Below, piece by piece: positions 1 to 6,970 of a stretch of DNA of 15,494 bases (its first letter is position 1; the number at the start of each line of letters is the position of its first letter). Under the pieces are notes generated by a model, which saw nothing but the letters and a program-made list of their open reading frames with translations, had not been told where the DNA came from and made no database searches. The translations under genes were made by a program, and so were the position numbers. This stretch comes from Rhodospirillaceae bacterium (GTDB lineage: Bacteria > Pseudomonadota > Alphaproteobacteria > MPNO01 > UBA2964). The DNA lies in assembly GCA_018660305.1 (NCBI GenBank), contig JABJKO010000289.1, positions 1 through 15,494 on the forward strand. The letters run 5' to 3'.

Positions 1-64
1 AGTAGGATAGAGCACCAGATTCCTAATCTGGGGGTCGCAGGTTCGAATCCTGCCGGGCGCACCA
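1..64 (+). tRNA. tRNA-Arg (anticodon CCU), 5' end cut by the window edge
   Basis: This is the 3' part of a tRNA that decodes the arginine codon AGG. The 3' half of the D stem (GAGC, 10-13) is followed by a five-pair anticodon stem (15-19 with 27-31). The stem encloses a seven-base loop with CCT at 22-24. A five-base variable loop (32-36), a T stem (37-41 with 49-53) with the canonical TTCGAAT loop, the 3' acceptor strand (54-60), discriminator A61 and an encoded CCA (62-64) complete the cloverleaf. The 5' acceptor strand and the first half of the D arm lie outside the window. The identity follows directly from the folded anticodon loop. Confidence 0.95.
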
Positions 65-79
65 TTCCTTCGGGAACGG
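62..79 (+). terminator. UUCG-tetraloop hairpin just after the tRNA
   Basis: A short stem closes on a C(TTCG)G tetraloop: TTCC (65-68) pairs with GGAA (73-76), and beyond one A-C mismatch CC (62-63) pairs with GG (78-79). It overlaps the tRNA's CCA end. No T-tract follows, so it may be a 3'-processing or weak termination structure rather than a classical intrinsic terminator. The hairpin is visible in the sequence; its role is inferred. Confidence 0.35.
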
Positions 80-100
80 TCGCCATCCTGTAGAAAACGA

Positions 101-119
101 GTTCGAACTTGGTTCGAAC
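101..119. repeat. Tandem pair of GTTCGAAC palindromes
   Basis: The self-complementary octamer GTTCGAAC occurs at 101-108 and again at 112-119, three bases apart. The same core (GTTCGAAT) is the T-loop region of the tRNA at 41-48. Such copies near a tRNA 3' end can be remnants of an attachment site, or a small operator. No integrase or other mobile-element gene is visible in the window, so neither reading is established. Confidence 0.4.
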
Positions 120-156
120 GGGCGCGTTACAAAATACACCCCCACAGGCTGGGTGA

Positions 157-924
157 TCAGTGGGTCACCACCCGCGTGCGGCTGACCAGGCTGCCGTCGT
201 TCGAGACGACATGCAGAAGGTACAGGGGCGCTTCTTCGATCGCTTCATCGATTACTTCGCCGACCGTCTTGCGCAGATCGACGGCGACGCTGGGCATGGT
301 GGTGGCCTCCGCGCCGCCCCATGGGGCTCGGTGCATAAAATGGACGTGCCCGCAGAGGAGCCGCTTGACCTGGGAATGGCGGCTGATCGCCGCCGCCAAA
401 TCATTGGCCTCCTGTTGATTCCGGTACCCGCCCACATAATGCGGTTCGATATCGAAGGGCGGGTGGTGCATGAACAAAAGCGTCGGCCTATGGGGCTCCT
501 GGGAGAGCGTCTCCTCCAGCCAGGCGAGCCGCCGCGCGCAGAAAACGCCTTTCCTCTCTCCGGTGACGACAGAATCGAGCGCGACCAGTCGCATTGGATA
601 GTCTTCGATCACGTAATGGAGAAAATCACCGTTCATGGGCAGATAGGAGAAATGGTCAAGCGCGGACCGTAGCGCGTCATGGCGGTCGCGATTGCCGGGG
701 ATTAGGAACAACGGCGCTTCCAGGTCCGCCAGGATCCCCCGCAAATGCGCATATTCTTCGGCGATGCCGTCTTGCACGCTGTCGCCCGTGTGGACCACCA
801 CATCCACACCCTGCCGGTTAATATCGGCGACGCATTGCCGCAAGTTCTCGGCACGGCTTGCCGCCATGGCGTGAGCCGACGATTTCGCCAGTATGTGGGT
901 ATCGCTAATCTGGGCGATAATCAT
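157..924 (-). CDS. CpdA-like metallophosphoesterase (putative cyclic-nucleotide phosphodiesterase)
   Basis: A 255-residue protein of the calcineurin-like metallophosphoesterase superfamily, closest in layout to CpdA/Rv0805-type class III cyclic nucleotide phosphodiesterases. The dinuclear metal-site motifs appear in order: D-T-H at residues 8-10, the Asp of HTGDS at 48, GNRD at 77-80, HHPP at 153-156 and GHVH at 192-195. The usual GNHD block reads GNRD, so the histidine normally there is replaced by arginine; this may affect activity or substrate choice. There is no signal peptide, so it is probably cytoplasmic. The start at 924 is preceded by a GGAGA-type ribosome site. It points the same way as sat, whose stop lies about 75 bp upstream of this start, but a shared function is not evident. 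The family is secure; the substrate (cAMP or another phosphodiester) is not. Confidence 0.85.
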   Translation of the reverse strand: MIIAQISDTHILAKSSAHAMAASRAENLRQCVADINRQGVDVVVHTGDSVQDGIAEEYAHLRGILADLEAPLFLIPGNRDRHDALRSALDHFSYLPMNGDFLHYVIEDYPMRLVALDSVVTGERKGVFCARRLAWLEETLSQEPHRPTLLFMHHPPFDIEPHYVGGYRNQQEANDLAAAISRHSQVKRLLCGHVHFMHRAPWGGAEATTMPSVAVDLRKTVGEVIDEAIEEAPLYLLHVVSNDGSLVSRTRVVTH

Positions 925-999
925 TCATTATTTCTCCGTCCGGGATTCCGAGAGATACAGCGACCTTGGATATGAAACCCGGGACATAAAACCCGAAAG

Positions 1000-2172
1000 T
1001 CAGTCGAGACTGTCGTAATAGGCCTGCAATACTTCAATCACCTCGCCGCGGCTGAATTCCTCCGGGATCGGCTCGTGGCCGGCAAACATTTCACGCAACC
1101 GGGTCCCGGAAACCGCGAGCCGGTCTTCGTCGCCGTGCGGACATGTCTTGCCCGTCGCCATACCCTTACACTTGTAGCAATAGAACGTTATGTCGATCTT
1201 CAGCGGCTGGATTTCCATGCTGCCGGCCGGAAGCGTATCGAAAATGTGATGGGCGTCGAACGGTCCATAATAGTCTCCAACGCCGGCATGATCGCGGCCG
1301 ACCACGAGATGTGTGCACCCGAAATTCTGGCGGAATACCGCATGCAGCAAGGCTTCGCGCGGGCCGGCGTAACGCATCTCGATGGGATAGCCCGCCTGAA
1401 TCACCGTGCCGGAAACGAAATAGTTCTCGACCAGCGTATCGATCGCATTGACCCTGATATCGGCCGGAATATCGCCCAGCTTCAGGGCTCCCAGCACCTG
1501 GTGGATAAGGAGGCCATCGCAAATTTCGATGGCGACCTTGGCCAGATATTCATGGCTGCGATGCATTGGATTCCGGGTCTGGAACGCGGCCACCTTTGAC
1601 CAGCCATTCGCTTCGAACATCGCCCTGGTTTCGGCAGGCCGATGATAGAGCCCCTTATAGGATTCGGGATAATGACCCTCGGACAACGCTTTGACCGGCC
1701 CGGCCAGATTGACCGCCGGCTGTTCCATGACCTTCTGGACCCCAGGGTGGTTCGTGTCGGTGGTGCCGAATACCTCCCTGCATTCCAGGTCCCGGTCGAT
1801 GCTGTATTTTTCGGTTACCGACAGGATCGCTAGGATCTCGCCGGTGTCCGCATCGACCAGCGCGACCTCCTCACCAATGCCGATGGAGCCGGCGAGGTCC
1901 TGGTCGCATGATAGGGTGATGGGTATGGGCCAGAACATGCCATCGCTTGTGGTCATCTTTGTGCAACAGCAGCGCCAATCCTCCTCGCCCATGAAACCGT
2001 CGAGGGGGGTGTAGGCGCCCATGGCCAGCATGAACAGGTCGGATACCTCCCGGCTGCTCAAGGGGATCTTGGTGAGAGTTTCGGCATGTCTGATTGCGTC
2101 AGCACGCTCCGCAATCGGGAGAAGCAACGGCTTGAGCGCACCACCACCATGCGGTGCCACCAACGTCGACAT
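1000..2172 (-). CDS. sat: Sulfate adenylyltransferase (ATP sulfurylase), dissimilatory type
   Basis: A 390-residue homomeric ATP sulfurylase. In a sulfur oxidiser it runs towards ATP: APS + pyrophosphate give ATP + sulfate. Visible signatures are [12 protein letters not shown] at residues 198-209 (nucleotide-binding QxRNPxHRxHE), GRDHAGVG at 292-299 and SGTRLREM at 355-362. A C-terminal Cys/His set (C332, C335, C344, H346) resembles the metal-binding loop of bacterial and archaeal Sat. The length fits the single-domain form without an APS kinase extension, so this is not the CysDN assimilatory enzyme. The start is fixed by a perfect AGGAGGT eight bases upstream. Three consecutive cysteines at 68-70 are a minor oddity. 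aprMBA lies nearby on the opposite strand, together completing the APS route of sulfite oxidation; sat next to aprMBA is known from Allochromatium vinosum. Confidence 0.96.
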   Translation of the reverse strand: MSTLVAPHGGGALKPLLLPIAERADAIRHAETLTKIPLSSREVSDLFMLAMGAYTPLDGFMGEEDWRCCCTKMTTSDGMFWPIPITLSCDQDLAGSIGIGEEVALVDADTGEILAILSVTEKYSIDRDLECREVFGTTDTNHPGVQKVMEQPAVNLAGPVKALSEGHYPESYKGLYHRPAETRAMFEANGWSKVAAFQTRNPMHRSHEYLAKVAIEICDGLLIHQVLGALKLGDIPADIRVNAIDTLVENYFVSGTVIQAGYPIEMRYAGPREALLHAVFRQNFGCTHLVVGRDHAGVGDYYGPFDAHHIFDTLPAGSMEIQPLKIDITFYCYKCKGMATGKTCPHGDEDRLAVSGTRLREMFAGHEPIPEEFSRGEVIEVLQAYYDSLD

Positions 2173-2180
2173 TTAGGGAT

Positions 2181-2187
2181 ACCTCCT
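2181..2187 (-). promoter_or_regulatory. Consensus Shine-Dalgarno for sat
   Basis: Read on the minus strand this is AGGAGGT, a full match to the anti-Shine-Dalgarno core, eight bases before the ATG ending at 2172. It settles the choice of sat start and suggests strong translation. Confidence 0.85.
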
Positions 2188-2364
2188 GGGATTATACATT
2201 GGCAATCAGCCCACTCATTTATCTGCCTGACCGCGGATTACTTCGCTTGGAGAAGGGAGCGGACGTCGTCGCCTATCCGCCGAGTTTACCTCAGAGGACG
2301 GCCAAACCGAATAAATATCGATATGAGGACCTATGGCGACGGAACTCGGCGGAGTCCGGGTATT

Positions 2365-2574
2365 CTAACGGGTCTTTTCCATGTACGGCCCTTTGTCGGA
2401 TACCCGAGCGGTGACTACATGGCGTATATCGTCGCCCATGGTCGCCGCCGTTCCGCATCTCGGGCAAATGACCTCATCATCGGCGAGGTCTTTCGGAGAT
2501 TTTTCGAATACCTCTCTACACTTGGAATGTTCGCAACGAAATGTGATGAAATCCAGATCGAAACTCGCGGTCAT
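2365..2574 (-). CDS. Small zinc-ribbon-like protein of unknown function
   Basis: A 69-residue soluble protein that I do not recognise by name. It carries a C-x4-C pair (C14, C19) and a C-x2-C pair (C37, C40, in CPRCG), spaced like a zinc ribbon or rubredoxin-like metal knuckle. An acidic and basic linker separates the pairs and the tail is hydrophilic. No membrane segment or signal is seen. A perfect AGGAGG at 2580-2585, five bases before the ATG, supports it as a real gene. It is encoded upstream of sat on the same strand with a 192 bp gap, and is divergent from the CysH-like gene, which suggests a role connected to the APS pathway. Binding zinc or iron, and acting as a regulator, chaperone or electron carrier, are all possible; none is shown by the sequence. 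Confidence 0.75.
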   Translation of the reverse strand: MTASFDLDFITFRCEHSKCREVFEKSPKDLADDEVICPRCGTAATMGDDIRHVVTARVSDKGPYMEKTR

Positions 2575-2710
2575 GACAGCCTCCTAATTTTCATGATACT
2601 GAAATGAGACCGTAACTCAGTCAAGGATTGAATCCCGTACTCTTCCAGTCACATCGTAAAGCTTTGTCCAATAATTCAAACCGGTAAGGACACTACCTCA
2701 GGGGGCTACA
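2575..2710. promoter_or_regulatory. Divergent intergenic region between the zinc-ribbon gene and the cysH-like gene
   Basis: A 136 bp AT-richer gap separates two start codons that face away from each other, so it must hold promoters for both directions unless one gene is read from further upstream. It contains both ribosome sites: AGGAGG on the minus strand at 2580-2585, and CAGGGGG just before 2711 on the plus strand. I could not pick a convincing -35/-10 pair by eye. The regulatory role is inferred from gene orientation. Confidence 0.5.
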
Positions 2711-3289
2711 ATGTTACGCGTTGAGGAATTGCGGAAAGCGACCACCGACATGACAGCGCCAGAGCTGTTGCGTTGCCTGCTGGTCCAGGAATTTCCCGAC
2801 GGGTGCGCGGTAACCAGCGCCTTGCGCGCGCGCAGCGTCGTCGTCCTGCACATGATCGCCGAAATTGATCTCGCCACCCCTGTTATATTTTGCCATGCCC
2901 CATACATTTTCCCGGAAAGTGTCGAGTACCGCGCCCGTATCGTTCGACAACTCGGCCTTACAGATGTCCGCGACCCGGCACAGGACGAAACCGAAATTCT
3001 TCCCCAGGATCAGGGTCATACCGAGGGAATTCTGTCGGATGCCTCGGGCGGCGGCACGATCCATTCGACCGTGAATCTGAACAAATCTCTCGCCGGATTC
3101 AATTGCTGGATCAGTGCCGCCTATCACCGGCCCTATGGCGACGATCCAACGCCGCGGCTGATCGAGGAAGGCCGGCTCCTGCGGGTCGATCCGCTCATGG
3201 GCTGGACCCAGAAAGACGTCCACGCCTATATGGCGGAACGCGATCTGCCTCATCATCCGCGGATTGCCGTTCCGACTTATCATTATTGA
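2711..3289 (+). CDS. CysH-like (PAPS reductase family) protein, degenerate active site and short C-terminus
   Basis: A 192-residue protein that aligns by eye with the PAPS/APS reductase fold. The VVLHMIAEID helix (44-53), the IFPES strand turn (66-70), LNKSLAGF (123-130) and the RVDPLMGWTQKDVHAYM segment (158-174) follow CysH order. The functional positions differ. The PP-loop (SFG in CysH) reads SALR at 36-39. The DTG before FPE is replaced by HAP (62-64). The Arg-rich GLRR motif reads AAYH (136-139). There is no Cys-Cys pair, no CxxC and no C-terminal ECGLH cysteine; the protein ends about where CysH continues to its catalytic tail. It is therefore probably not an active reductase. The frame is intact, with a CAGGGGG ribosome site before the ATG, which argues against a fresh pseudogene. 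Its position between sat and aprMBA suggests an APS-binding or accessory role (inference). Confidence 0.75.
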   Translation: MLRVEELRKATTDMTAPELLRCLLVQEFPDGCAVTSALRARSVVVLHMIAEIDLATPVIFCHAPYIFPESVEYRARIVRQLGLTDVRDPAQDETEILPQDQGHTEGILSDASGGGTIHSTVNLNKSLAGFNCWISAAYHRPYGDDPTPRLIEEGRLLRVDPLMGWTQKDVHAYMAERDLPHHPRIAVPTYHY

Positions 3290-3297
3290 TGGGGCGA

Positions 3298-3320
3298 CGG
3301 GCAGGTTTCATCCCCGCCCG
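3298..3320 (+). terminator. GC-rich hairpin after the cysH-like gene
   Basis: CGGGC(A)GG at 3298-3305 pairs with the complementary CC..GCCCG ending at 3320, around a short loop with one A-C mismatch. It starts nine bases after the stop codon. No T-run follows, so it would be a non-canonical terminator or an mRNA-end stabiliser. Confidence 0.35.
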
Positions 3321-3666
3321 GAACGAACCGGCATTTCCCCCTGTCGCGTGATTCGCAAATCCATGAATAATTTTTCAATTAATGTGCGCATCAGCGAAAA
3401 ACCTTTCGCATTTCAAGGACTCTACAGGTTGATAGGATGGGGTAAATCAGCCATCATGGAAAAGATGATTCGCACCGAATTGACCGGGTTGGATCAAAAT
3501 AAAAATGGGTGAGGTGAGGGGTTGCGTCGGGTCTGCCTTCGTAGATGCATAAAATGCACCGGGTGTTGCGCGCTTGCAAACGTCCCGCGGATTTGCCGAC
3601 GCTCCATAACAATTTGGGCTTGGCCGACAATCGGTACCGGGGAGCGCAATTTCTGTGACGATAGCT

Positions 3667-3699
3667 GTCCTTAAATCAACGCCCGTCCTTGAGTTGACG
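3667..3699 (+). repeat. Imperfect direct repeat just upstream of aprM
   Basis: Two 15-base copies start at 3667 and 3685, 18 bases apart, matching at 11 of 15 positions (GTCCTT core and a terminal ACG). A TCAAC/GTTGA inverted repeat overlaps them. The position 28-60 bases before the aprM ATG fits an operator, but repeats this short can arise by chance. Confidence 0.3.
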
Positions 3700-3726
3700 A
3701 TAGTTCGCTAGCATTGGGGTAATTTA

Positions 3727-4512
3727 ATGTTGAACAGTAATCCTTTCGCCGAGCTTTCGGCGTCCATTTCACCCGCCATCATGCAGACTTACGTCATCGT
3801 CATGATCGTTCTGGTCGTGGGTGGCACGCTGTTTGATATCATCCATAAGAGGAGCGCCCGGTACTTCTTCGACAATTGGCGGAAGACAAAGGACAAAGGG
3901 GTGCAGCCGGTCGGTGGCGGAGAAATGGTATCGCTGGCCGTCCAGACCGCCGTGGTGGAAGGCCTGACATCCGGGGAATTCTGCAACATGCGGCGCCGAA
4001 TAGCCCATTTGCTGACCATGTATGGTTTCCTGGCTTATCTGATCACGACAATCATCATGGTGTTCTGGTACCCAACGCCCGCGACCCCCACACCCGCCAT
4101 CCTGCCGCAACTCTGGACCATCGGGGGTCTGCTGGTTTGCGTCGGCGGCTACTGGTTCTGGTTTTTCATTCGGGTCGACGTTGCCGCCGAAGGCAATTCG
4201 CCGTTCCGTATTGTGCGCGCCGACCTGTTTATCCTTTCGCTTCTCGCCAGCGTGACGCTGGGCCTGATCTGGGCGTATATGCAGGCGGCTGGCCACTCGT
4301 GGACAATTGTTTTCCTCGGTCTGTACCTCTTCGCATCCACCGTGCTCTTCGGTTCCGTCCCGTGGTCCAAATTTTCACATATGTTCTACAAGCCCGCGGC
4401 CGCTCTCCAGAAACGGGTGGAGGACGCGAACGGTTCGAGGCGCAACCTGCCGGCCCCCGCCGACAAACCCGAAACGTTTGGCAGCGGCCGCCGACTGCCC
4501 CGACATTATTGA
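3727..4512 (+). CDS. aprM: AprM, membrane protein associated with APS reductase
   Basis: A 261-residue integral membrane protein with about five hydrophobic segments, near residues 18-37, 92-115, 129-149, 165-187 and 193-212. A cytoplasm-like basic tail of about 45 residues follows. Histidines near membrane edges (H94, H190, H218 in KFSHMFYKP) recall NarI/DsrM-type membrane cytochrome subunits, so haem binding is possible but unproven. The gene lies 43 bp before aprB in the aprM-aprB-aprA order known from sulfur oxidisers such as Allochromatium vinosum. There AprM is proposed to pass electrons from APS reductase to the quinone pool, in place of QmoABC. A GGGGT ribosome site about seven bases upstream supports this start. 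The identification rests on topology plus position directly before aprBA. Confidence 0.87.
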   Translation: MLNSNPFAELSASISPAIMQTYVIVMIVLVVGGTLFDIIHKRSARYFFDNWRKTKDKGVQPVGGGEMVSLAVQTAVVEGLTSGEFCNMRRRIAHLLTMYGFLAYLITTIIMVFWYPTPATPTPAILPQLWTIGGLLVCVGGYWFWFFIRVDVAAEGNSPFRIVRADLFILSLLASVTLGLIWAYMQAAGHSWTIVFLGLYLFASTVLFGSVPWSKFSHMFYKPAAALQKRVEDANGSRRNLPAPADKPETFGSGRRLPRHY

Positions 4513-4555
4513 TCAGCCCATAACCGGTCTTCCCTACAGGAGATAATTCAAGATC

Positions 4556-5020
4556 ATGCCTACGTTTGTTTATATGACGAGTTGTGACGGCTGCGGCCAC
4601 TGTGTTGACATCTGCCCGTCCGACATCATGCACATCGATCCCACATACCGCCGTGCCTATAACATCGAGCCCAATTTTTGCTGGGAATGCTACTCCTGTG
4701 TGAAAGCATGCCCGCAAAACGCAATCGACTGCCGCGGCTATGCCGACTTCGCTCCCATGGGCCACAGCGTCCGGGTTCTCCGGGAAGAGGCGAAGAACAC
4801 AATTTCATGGAAGATCAAGTTCCGGGACGGCCGGGAGAAGAACTTCCAATCCCCGATCCGAACCACGCCATGGGGATCGATCAAATCAGCGGAAGATTAC
4901 GACGCGCCGAGCCAGGATGCCATGAAATCCCAGGAACTCGCACACGAACCGGATGCACTCAATATCGATAAGTTGCCCGCGTTGACCCGCGATCAACTCA
5001 CGCAGGACATAGTCGCATGA
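4556..5020 (+). CDS. aprB: Adenylylsulfate reductase beta subunit (two [4Fe-4S] clusters)
   Basis: A 154-residue ferredoxin-like iron-sulfur subunit of dissimilatory APS reductase. It carries electrons from the FAD of AprA towards the membrane acceptor. Two cluster motifs are clear: C10-x2-C13-x2-C16-x3-C20-P and C42-W-E-C45-x2-C48-x3-C52-P. The tryptophan beside C42 probably matches the Trp that lies between FAD and cluster in characterised AprB. The remaining ~100 residues form the family's C-terminal extension, which wraps around AprA. An AGGAG at 4538-4542 lies 13 bases before the ATG, a somewhat long spacing. The stop overlaps the aprA start in an ATGA, implying translational coupling and equal stoichiometry. 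Confidence 0.97.
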   Translation: MPTFVYMTSCDGCGHCVDICPSDIMHIDPTYRRAYNIEPNFCWECYSCVKACPQNAIDCRGYADFAPMGHSVRVLREEAKNTISWKIKFRDGREKNFQSPIRTTPWGSIKSAEDYDAPSQDAMKSQELAHEPDALNIDKLPALTRDQLTQDIVA

Positions 5021-6861
5021 GTCTGTTCTCAAAAAGAAAAACAATTCACGTGGATTCGGATGTGCTCGTCATCGGCGGCGGCATGGCTGGCTGCGGGGCC
5101 ACGTACGAATCCCGGTACTGGGGGCGCGATAAAAAGGTTGTCGTTGTCGAGAAGGCAAATATCGAGCGCAGCGGTGCCGTGGCGCAGGGTCTGTATGCGA
5201 TCAACTGCTACATGGGCATGCAGTGGGACGAGAACCAGCCCGAGGACCATGTCCGCTATGCGCGGAACGACCTCATGGGGCTGGTCCGCGAGGATCTGGG
5301 CTACGATATAGCCCGCCATGTGGATTCCACGGTGCACAAGTTCGAGGAGTGGGGTCTCCCGATCATGAAGAACGAGGAAACTGGCCGGTATCTGCGTGAA
5401 GGCCAGTGGCAGATCATGATCCACGGAGAAAGCTACAAGCCCATCGTCGCCGAGGCCGCCCGCAAGGCCGCCACCGAAGTCTATAACCGGATCATGGTGA
5501 CCCATCTTCTGATGGACAAGACCAAGGCCAACCGGGTCGCCGGGGCCGTCGGTTTTAACGTTCGTACGGGAGATTTCTATGTTTTCCGCGCGAAGGCCGT
5601 CATCGTCGCCGCCGGCGGAGCGTCACACATCTTCAAGCCCCGTTCGGTCGGTGAAGGCATGGGACGGACCTGGTATGCCCCCTGGAGCAGCGCCTCTGCC
5701 TATGCGTTGCCGATCCAGGTCGGCGCCAAGATGACCCAGATGGAGAACCGGATTGTCCTCACCCGGTTCAAGGATGGCTATGGTCCGGTCGGCGCCTACT
5801 TCCTGCACCTCAAGACGTATACCCAAAACGCGTACGGCGATGAATACGAGTCCAATTGGTACGATCACACCAAGGAACTGGTGGGAGATTACATTGACCG
5901 CCATCCGGTGCCGACCTGCCTGCGAAACCACGCATTTCTGGAGGAGGTCAAGGCCGGACGAGGCCCCATCCGCATGGTGACCACGGAAGCCTTTGCCGAC
6001 CCCCACAAGGAGCAGGTTGGCTGGGAAAACTTCCTCGGCATGACCATCGGACAAGCGGTGGTCTGGGCGTCGCAGAACATCGATCCCAAGCATACCAATC
6101 CCGAGCTGACCACATCCGAGCCCTACGTCATGGGCTCTCACGCCACCTGTTCAGGCGCCTGGGCCAGCGGACCGGAGGATTACGCCCCCGACGAATACCA
6201 GTGGGGATACAACCGGATGATGACCGTCGACGGGCTGTTCGGCGCCGGCGACACCATCGGCGGCACCGCCCACAAGTTCTCGTCGGGCTCCTTCACGGAA
6301 GGCCGGATCGCTGGAAAGGCTGCGATCAATTACGTGAACGATCTGGGTAACGACCAGCCGCAGGTCAGCGAGGCGGAGTACGAAGACCTCAAGAAGGTCG
6401 TCTACCAGCCCATGGAGACCTACGACATCAACCGCAACGAGATCGTCGCGGGAACCGTGTCGCCCAGCTATATGCTGCCGCTTAATGGTCTTCAGCGCCT
6501 CGAGAAAATCATGGACGAATATGTCGGCGGTATCGGCTCCCACTATACGACCAACGAGCCGTTGCTTACCCGCGGGATTGAGTTACTGGGCATGCTGAAG
6601 GAAGACCTCAACTATCTCGGGGCCGACAGCCTTCACCAGCTTATGCGGTCCTGGGAGCTTCAGCACCGGGTCCTGGCTTCAGAGTGTGTGACGCAGCACA
6701 CCATGTTCCGGACGGAAACGCGGTGGCCGGGCTATTACTACCGGGCCGATCACCCCAAGCTGGACGATTCCGATTGGCACTGCTTCACCTTGTCCCAATA
6801 TGACCGGGAATCCGGCGAGTGGGCGATGGAGAAGGCGCCGGTGTATCACATCATCGATTAG
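5017..6861 (+). CDS. aprA: Adenylylsulfate reductase alpha subunit (FAD, catalytic)
   Basis: The 614-residue catalytic flavoprotein of APS reductase. In the oxidative direction it combines sulfite with AMP to give APS and two electrons; this direction is inferred from the sat/aprM context. The N-terminal FAD-binding GGGMAG is at residues 20-25. The AprA-characteristic EPYVMGSHATCSGAW block is at 368-382 and carries a His (H375) in the substrate-site region. The second FAD-contact stretch GAGDTIGG...AHKFSSGS is at 409-425. Length and order match fumarate-reductase-superfamily AprA, and no motif is lost. It starts within the end of aprB (ATGA overlap). The gene is followed by a convergent gap before gmaS, so it ends the apr operon. 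The aprA sequence would be the best phylogenetic marker in this window. Confidence 0.98.
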   Translation: MSLFSKRKTIHVDSDVLVIGGGMAGCGATYESRYWGRDKKVVVVEKANIERSGAVAQGLYAINCYMGMQWDENQPEDHVRYARNDLMGLVREDLGYDIARHVDSTVHKFEEWGLPIMKNEETGRYLREGQWQIMIHGESYKPIVAEAARKAATEVYNRIMVTHLLMDKTKANRVAGAVGFNVRTGDFYVFRAKAVIVAAGGASHIFKPRSVGEGMGRTWYAPWSSASAYALPIQVGAKMTQMENRIVLTRFKDGYGPVGAYFLHLKTYTQNAYGDEYESNWYDHTKELVGDYIDRHPVPTCLRNHAFLEEVKAGRGPIRMVTTEAFADPHKEQVGWENFLGMTIGQAVVWASQNIDPKHTNPELTTSEPYVMGSHATCSGAWASGPEDYAPDEYQWGYNRMMTVDGLFGAGDTIGGTAHKFSSGSFTEGRIAGKAAINYVNDLGNDQPQVSEAEYEDLKKVVYQPMETYDINRNEIVAGTVSPSYMLPLNGLQRLEKIMDEYVGGIGSHYTTNEPLLTRGIELLGMLKEDLNYLGADSLHQLMRSWELQHRVLASECVTQHTMFRTETRWPGYYYRADHPKLDDSDWHCFTLSQYDRESGEWAMEKAPVYHIID

Positions 6862-6970
6862 ATGGGTTCCATAGCCCGGGTTCAGTGGACAGTTCAAAAA
6901 GATCCGAAAGTGAAACACGGGCTGCCCGCCAACCATCGAATCATCCTAGGAATGGTGTGGTCTGTTCGGA
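6862..6970. terminator. Convergent intergenic region between aprA and gmaS with inverted repeats
   Basis: The two operons end here facing each other, separated by 109 bp. Candidate stems are the near-palindrome CGGGC-T-GCCCG (6918-6928), a wider pairing of AGCCCG (6873-6878) with CGGGCT (6918-6923), and ACCAT (6932-6936) with ATGGT (6952-6956) around a CCTAGG core. A bidirectional termination role is expected from orientation. No run of Ts or As clearly marks an intrinsic terminator. Confidence 0.35.

Larger units (their letters stand above)
3290..3726. other. 437 bp leader region of aprMBA with no convincing gene
   Basis: No open frame here has a plausible ribosome site plus protein-like composition. 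A patch around 3355-3510 is AT-rich relative to the flanks. Short inverted repeats are visible: GCGAAA/TTTCGC at 3394-3409 (four-base loop), TGCAT-AAA-ATGCA at 3546-3558 and TCAAC/GTTGA at 3676-3697. An imperfect 15-base direct repeat (GTCCTT...ACG, 11 of 15 matching) sits at 3667-3681 and 3685-3699, close to the aprM start. The region probably carries the aprMBA promoter and operators; a small RNA or leader element cannot be excluded. I see no mobile element. Confidence 0.5.

Noticed and set aside
160..672. 170-codon open frame on the plus strand opposite the phosphodiesterase gene
   Set aside because: Arg/Gly-rich, no family motif, and fully antisense to a gene with intact catalytic motifs; typical of high-GC antisense frames.
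2086..2607. 173-codon plus-strand frame spanning the start of sat, the gap and the zinc-ribbon gene
   Set aside because: Antisense to two better supported genes that have consensus ribosome sites; its protein has no recognisable domain.
2714..3283. 189-codon minus-strand frame opposite the cysH-like gene
   Set aside because: No domain visible and no ribosome site noted; the plus strand shows clear CysH-family similarity.
3264..3512. 82-codon frame overlapping the end of the cysH-like gene, considered as a small gene or a frameshifted CysH tail
   Set aside because: It contains none of the CysH C-terminal features (CxxC or ECGLH), and it starts inside the upstream gene without a ribosome site.
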